Source of the DNA: JANQPA01 sp964548175
Lineage (GTDB): Bacteria; Bacteroidota; Bacteroidia; Chitinophagales; Saprospiraceae
Direction of reading: 5' to 3'
NCBI GenBank assembly: GCA_964548175.1
Contig: CAZJQS010000015.1
Location: forward strand, 30,600 to 94,599
Length of the DNA stretch: 64,000 nt
Shown here: positions 62,540 through 64,000 of the stretch, piece after piece
How positions within the stretch are numbered: position 1 is the stretch's first letter
How the letters are laid out: each line of letters begins with the position of its first letter
The notes under the pieces: model-generated
Database searches by the model: none
Told to the model about the DNA's origin: nothing
Seen by the model: the letters and a program-made list of their open reading frames with translations, nothing else
Position numbers and translations under genes: made by a program

Positions 62540-63957
62540 TAATAATCAAACTCCATCCGCTCACAGGGGTATCCGAACAAAAACTGGTCTTTGATCAGGT
62601 CAGACACCTTTTTCGGCACCATATCTTCCCATTCAGGATCGCTATCGCGCAGCATTTGGAGAACTTGTTTGGAAAAAATATGAAGGGTATCGGGATTAAA
62701 GCCCTTGATGTCTACAATCTGTTTGCTGTTGAGTAGATGCTGCAGCAAAAATGAAACGCCGTCGGGATGCGGCATGTTCTCGGCAGTCATTAATTCTTCG
62801 CTACCTTCCTGAAGAGCGGGATAGACGTATATCTTTACATTTCGGGTAAACAATTCGCCGAAGGCGGCCAGCAGGCGGCCATCCATGTTTTGATAGTATT
62901 TTTCATTGATCAGATCCAGCAGAACCTGAACCCCCAGTACCAGGCCCAGTTTTTGCACTTTATATTTTGACAGGTAGCGGATCATTCGCTGATGCTGTTC
63001 ACAATTGGAAATAATGACGTATTGGTTAAGCTCTCTGAGCAAGTCAGCCCGGTCGAGGAAGTCTTTTTCATCAATCTCCCCCTCTGCTCTAAGATTGTCC
63101 AGCGTGATCTCCGTCAGCAAATGTGCGTTTTCGGGATCGACCTCATCCTCATGGATAAATTGCTGAAAGCCCGACCGGATCATGTCCATATTCACAAGAG
63201 TGGGCGGGCGGAAGCTCCCTCTGACTACCATCACATGCTTTTTATACAAAAACTCTGAGGCGTGGATGGTTTGTCCATTAGGATCGAACATGGTTACGTC
63301 GGTCAGCTCGTTCTTAACAAGATAAAGAGACAATAATCGGTTATCCATTTGCTCGAAATCCGGCCCGGTCAGGCGGATCATATCGATCTTCACCCGGCCC
63401 CTGAGGCTATCGATCAAAGACTGGATCATCACTTCCGGTTGATCATGATAACGATAAACGGCATAGATCAGGTTGACGCCCAGGATACCGATGGCTTGCT
63501 GCTGCACCTGGTTATCGTTGTCGAGCATCTGCACATGCAGGACCAGGTCATTGGGCTCTGCGTCTGGTTTCAATTGAAAACGGATGCCCAACCAGCCGTT
63601 GCCCTGAATGGTTTTCTGATAATTGATAGCCGAAACGGTATCTGCGAAGACGAAAAAGTTGGAGTTGGGCCGCTGATTTTGCAAGCGCGTCTGCATAAGG
63701 TTATACTCATGATCCAGCATTTTGTACAATCGGGATTCGCAGACGTATCGCCCGCTGGCTTCGCGACCGTAAATCTGGTCGGAATATACTTTGTCATAAG
63801 CGGACATGGTTTTGGCAATAGTCCCCGCTGCCGCCCCTACCTGGAAGAAGTAGCGCGCCACTTCCTGTCCGGCCCCGATTTCGGCGAAGGTGCCGTAGAT
63901 GGAATCGTCAAGGTTGATCTCCAGCGCTTTTTGTTCGGTTTCTAAAAGTTGCCGCAT
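62539..63957 (-). CDS. Conserved protein of unknown function (GTFAEIGAGQEVAR family)
   Basis: A 472-residue soluble protein with no signal peptide or membrane helix. The N-terminal IYGTFAEIGAGQEVARYFFQ and GTIAKTMSAYDKVYSDQIYG are a strong family signature that I recall from Bacteroidota proteins. Legacy database names for relatives (TonB receptor, nicotinate-nucleotide adenylyltransferase) are not supported by what is visible here: there is no barrel and no HxGH motif. Other conserved-looking blocks are FFVFADTVSAINYQ, GWLGIRFQ and MVVRGSFRPPTLVN. I assign no function. Confidence 0.7.
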   Translation of the reverse strand: MRQLLETEQKALEINLDDSIYGTFAEIGAGQEVARYFFQVGAAAGTIAKTMSAYDKVYSDQIYGREASGRYVCESRLYKMLDHEYNLMQTRLQNQRPNSNFFVFADTVSAINYQKTIQGNGWLGIRFQLKPDAEPNDLVLHVQMLDNDNQVQQQAIGILGVNLIYAVYRYHDQPEVMIQSLIDSLRGRVKIDMIRLTGPDFEQMDNRLLSLYLVKNELTDVTMFDPNGQTIHASEFLYKKHVMVVRGSFRPPTLVNMDMIRSGFQQFIHEDEVDPENAHLLTEITLDNLRAEGEIDEKDFLDRADLLRELNQYVIISNCEQHQRMIRYLSKYKVQKLGLVLGVQVLLDLINEKYYQNMDGRLLAAFGELFTRNVKIYVYPALQEGSEELMTAENMPHPDGVSFLLQHLLNSKQIVDIKGFNPDTLHIFSKQVLQMLRDSDPEWEDMVPKKVSDLIKDQFLFGYPCERMEFDY

Positions 63958-63961
63958 GGTT

Positions 63962-64000
63962 GAGTTTTGGGTTTTGAGTTTTGAGTTTTGAGTTTTGAGT
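63962..64000. repeat. 7-bp tandem repeat GAGTTTT x5, cut by window end
   Basis: GAGTTTT, GGGTTTT, then three GAGTTTT units and a partial unit run to the last base. It begins 4 bp upstream of the ATG at 63957, so it lies in the leader of the 62539-63957 gene. The full length of the array is not visible. Confidence 0.7.

Overview
The window is from a Bacteroidota chromosome, most likely a Saprospiria/Lewinella-like lineage. Supporting signs are a gliding lipoprotein (GldH), a large gingipain-fold type IX secretion (T9SS) sortase, T9SS C-terminal sorting domains, a PorV/PorQ-family porin, a carboxypeptidase-regulatory-domain TonB receptor, many lipoproteins with short Cys lipoboxes, an F-ATPase operon without beta and epsilon, carbamoyl-phosphate synthase large subunit without its allosteric domain, and promoter -7 boxes of the TAnnTTTG type. 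The taxonomic placement is inference; no rRNA or tRNA gene was seen.

Layout. 1-6064 (minus): hisS-gatA-lytic transglycosylase (cut by the left edge), pheS and a rhomboid protease. 6497-11527 (plus): PorU-like sortase. 11722-17071 (minus): small membrane protein, POT peptide transporter, then an overlapping set DUF4230/DUF3108/flippase-like protein, divergent from ruvC (plus). 17666-27695 (minus): HIT protein and greA, then a probable operon of TonB receptor, giant T9SS cargo protein and PorV/PorQ-like protein. 28041-31636 (plus): lipoprotein and carB. 31706-34721 (minus): gldH, grpE-dnaJ, TlpA-like thioredoxin. 34875-39040: flavin reductase, sugar nucleotidyltransferase, a DUF2927-like lipoprotein and a lipoprotein of three about 105-residue repeats. 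39649-45252 (minus): TolC-MFP-RND efflux operon. 45373-51854 (minus): a PD-(D/E)XK-like protein and atpBEFHAG. 52126-56038 (minus): helicase-nuclease with a probable Fe-S cluster, and a Crp/Fnr regulator. 56833-64000: small DUF4377 lipoprotein, dnaX, nadE, a redoxin, an M15 peptidase and a conserved protein of unknown function.

Most genes are housekeeping. No phage, insertion sequence, CRISPR array or obvious defence island was recognised. The unusual content lies between genes. First, there is a dispersed family of nested palindromes with shared outer arms around GTTGTGTAAAAAGTC / GACTTTTTACACAAC and an inner hairpin that differs in each copy; copies also lie between greA and the HIT gene and between atpA and atpG. 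Second, there are long, nearly loop-free palindromes at gene boundaries, some overlapping promoter-like boxes. Third, a cluster of different 7-bp tandem repeats lies in the gaps of the last 2.7 kb. Fourth, there is a repeat cluster built on GCTCCGGAGGAGC at 56.2-56.65 kb, and a paired CCCCTAACGG repeat at 39.5 kb. These repeats are the best candidates for something undescribed.
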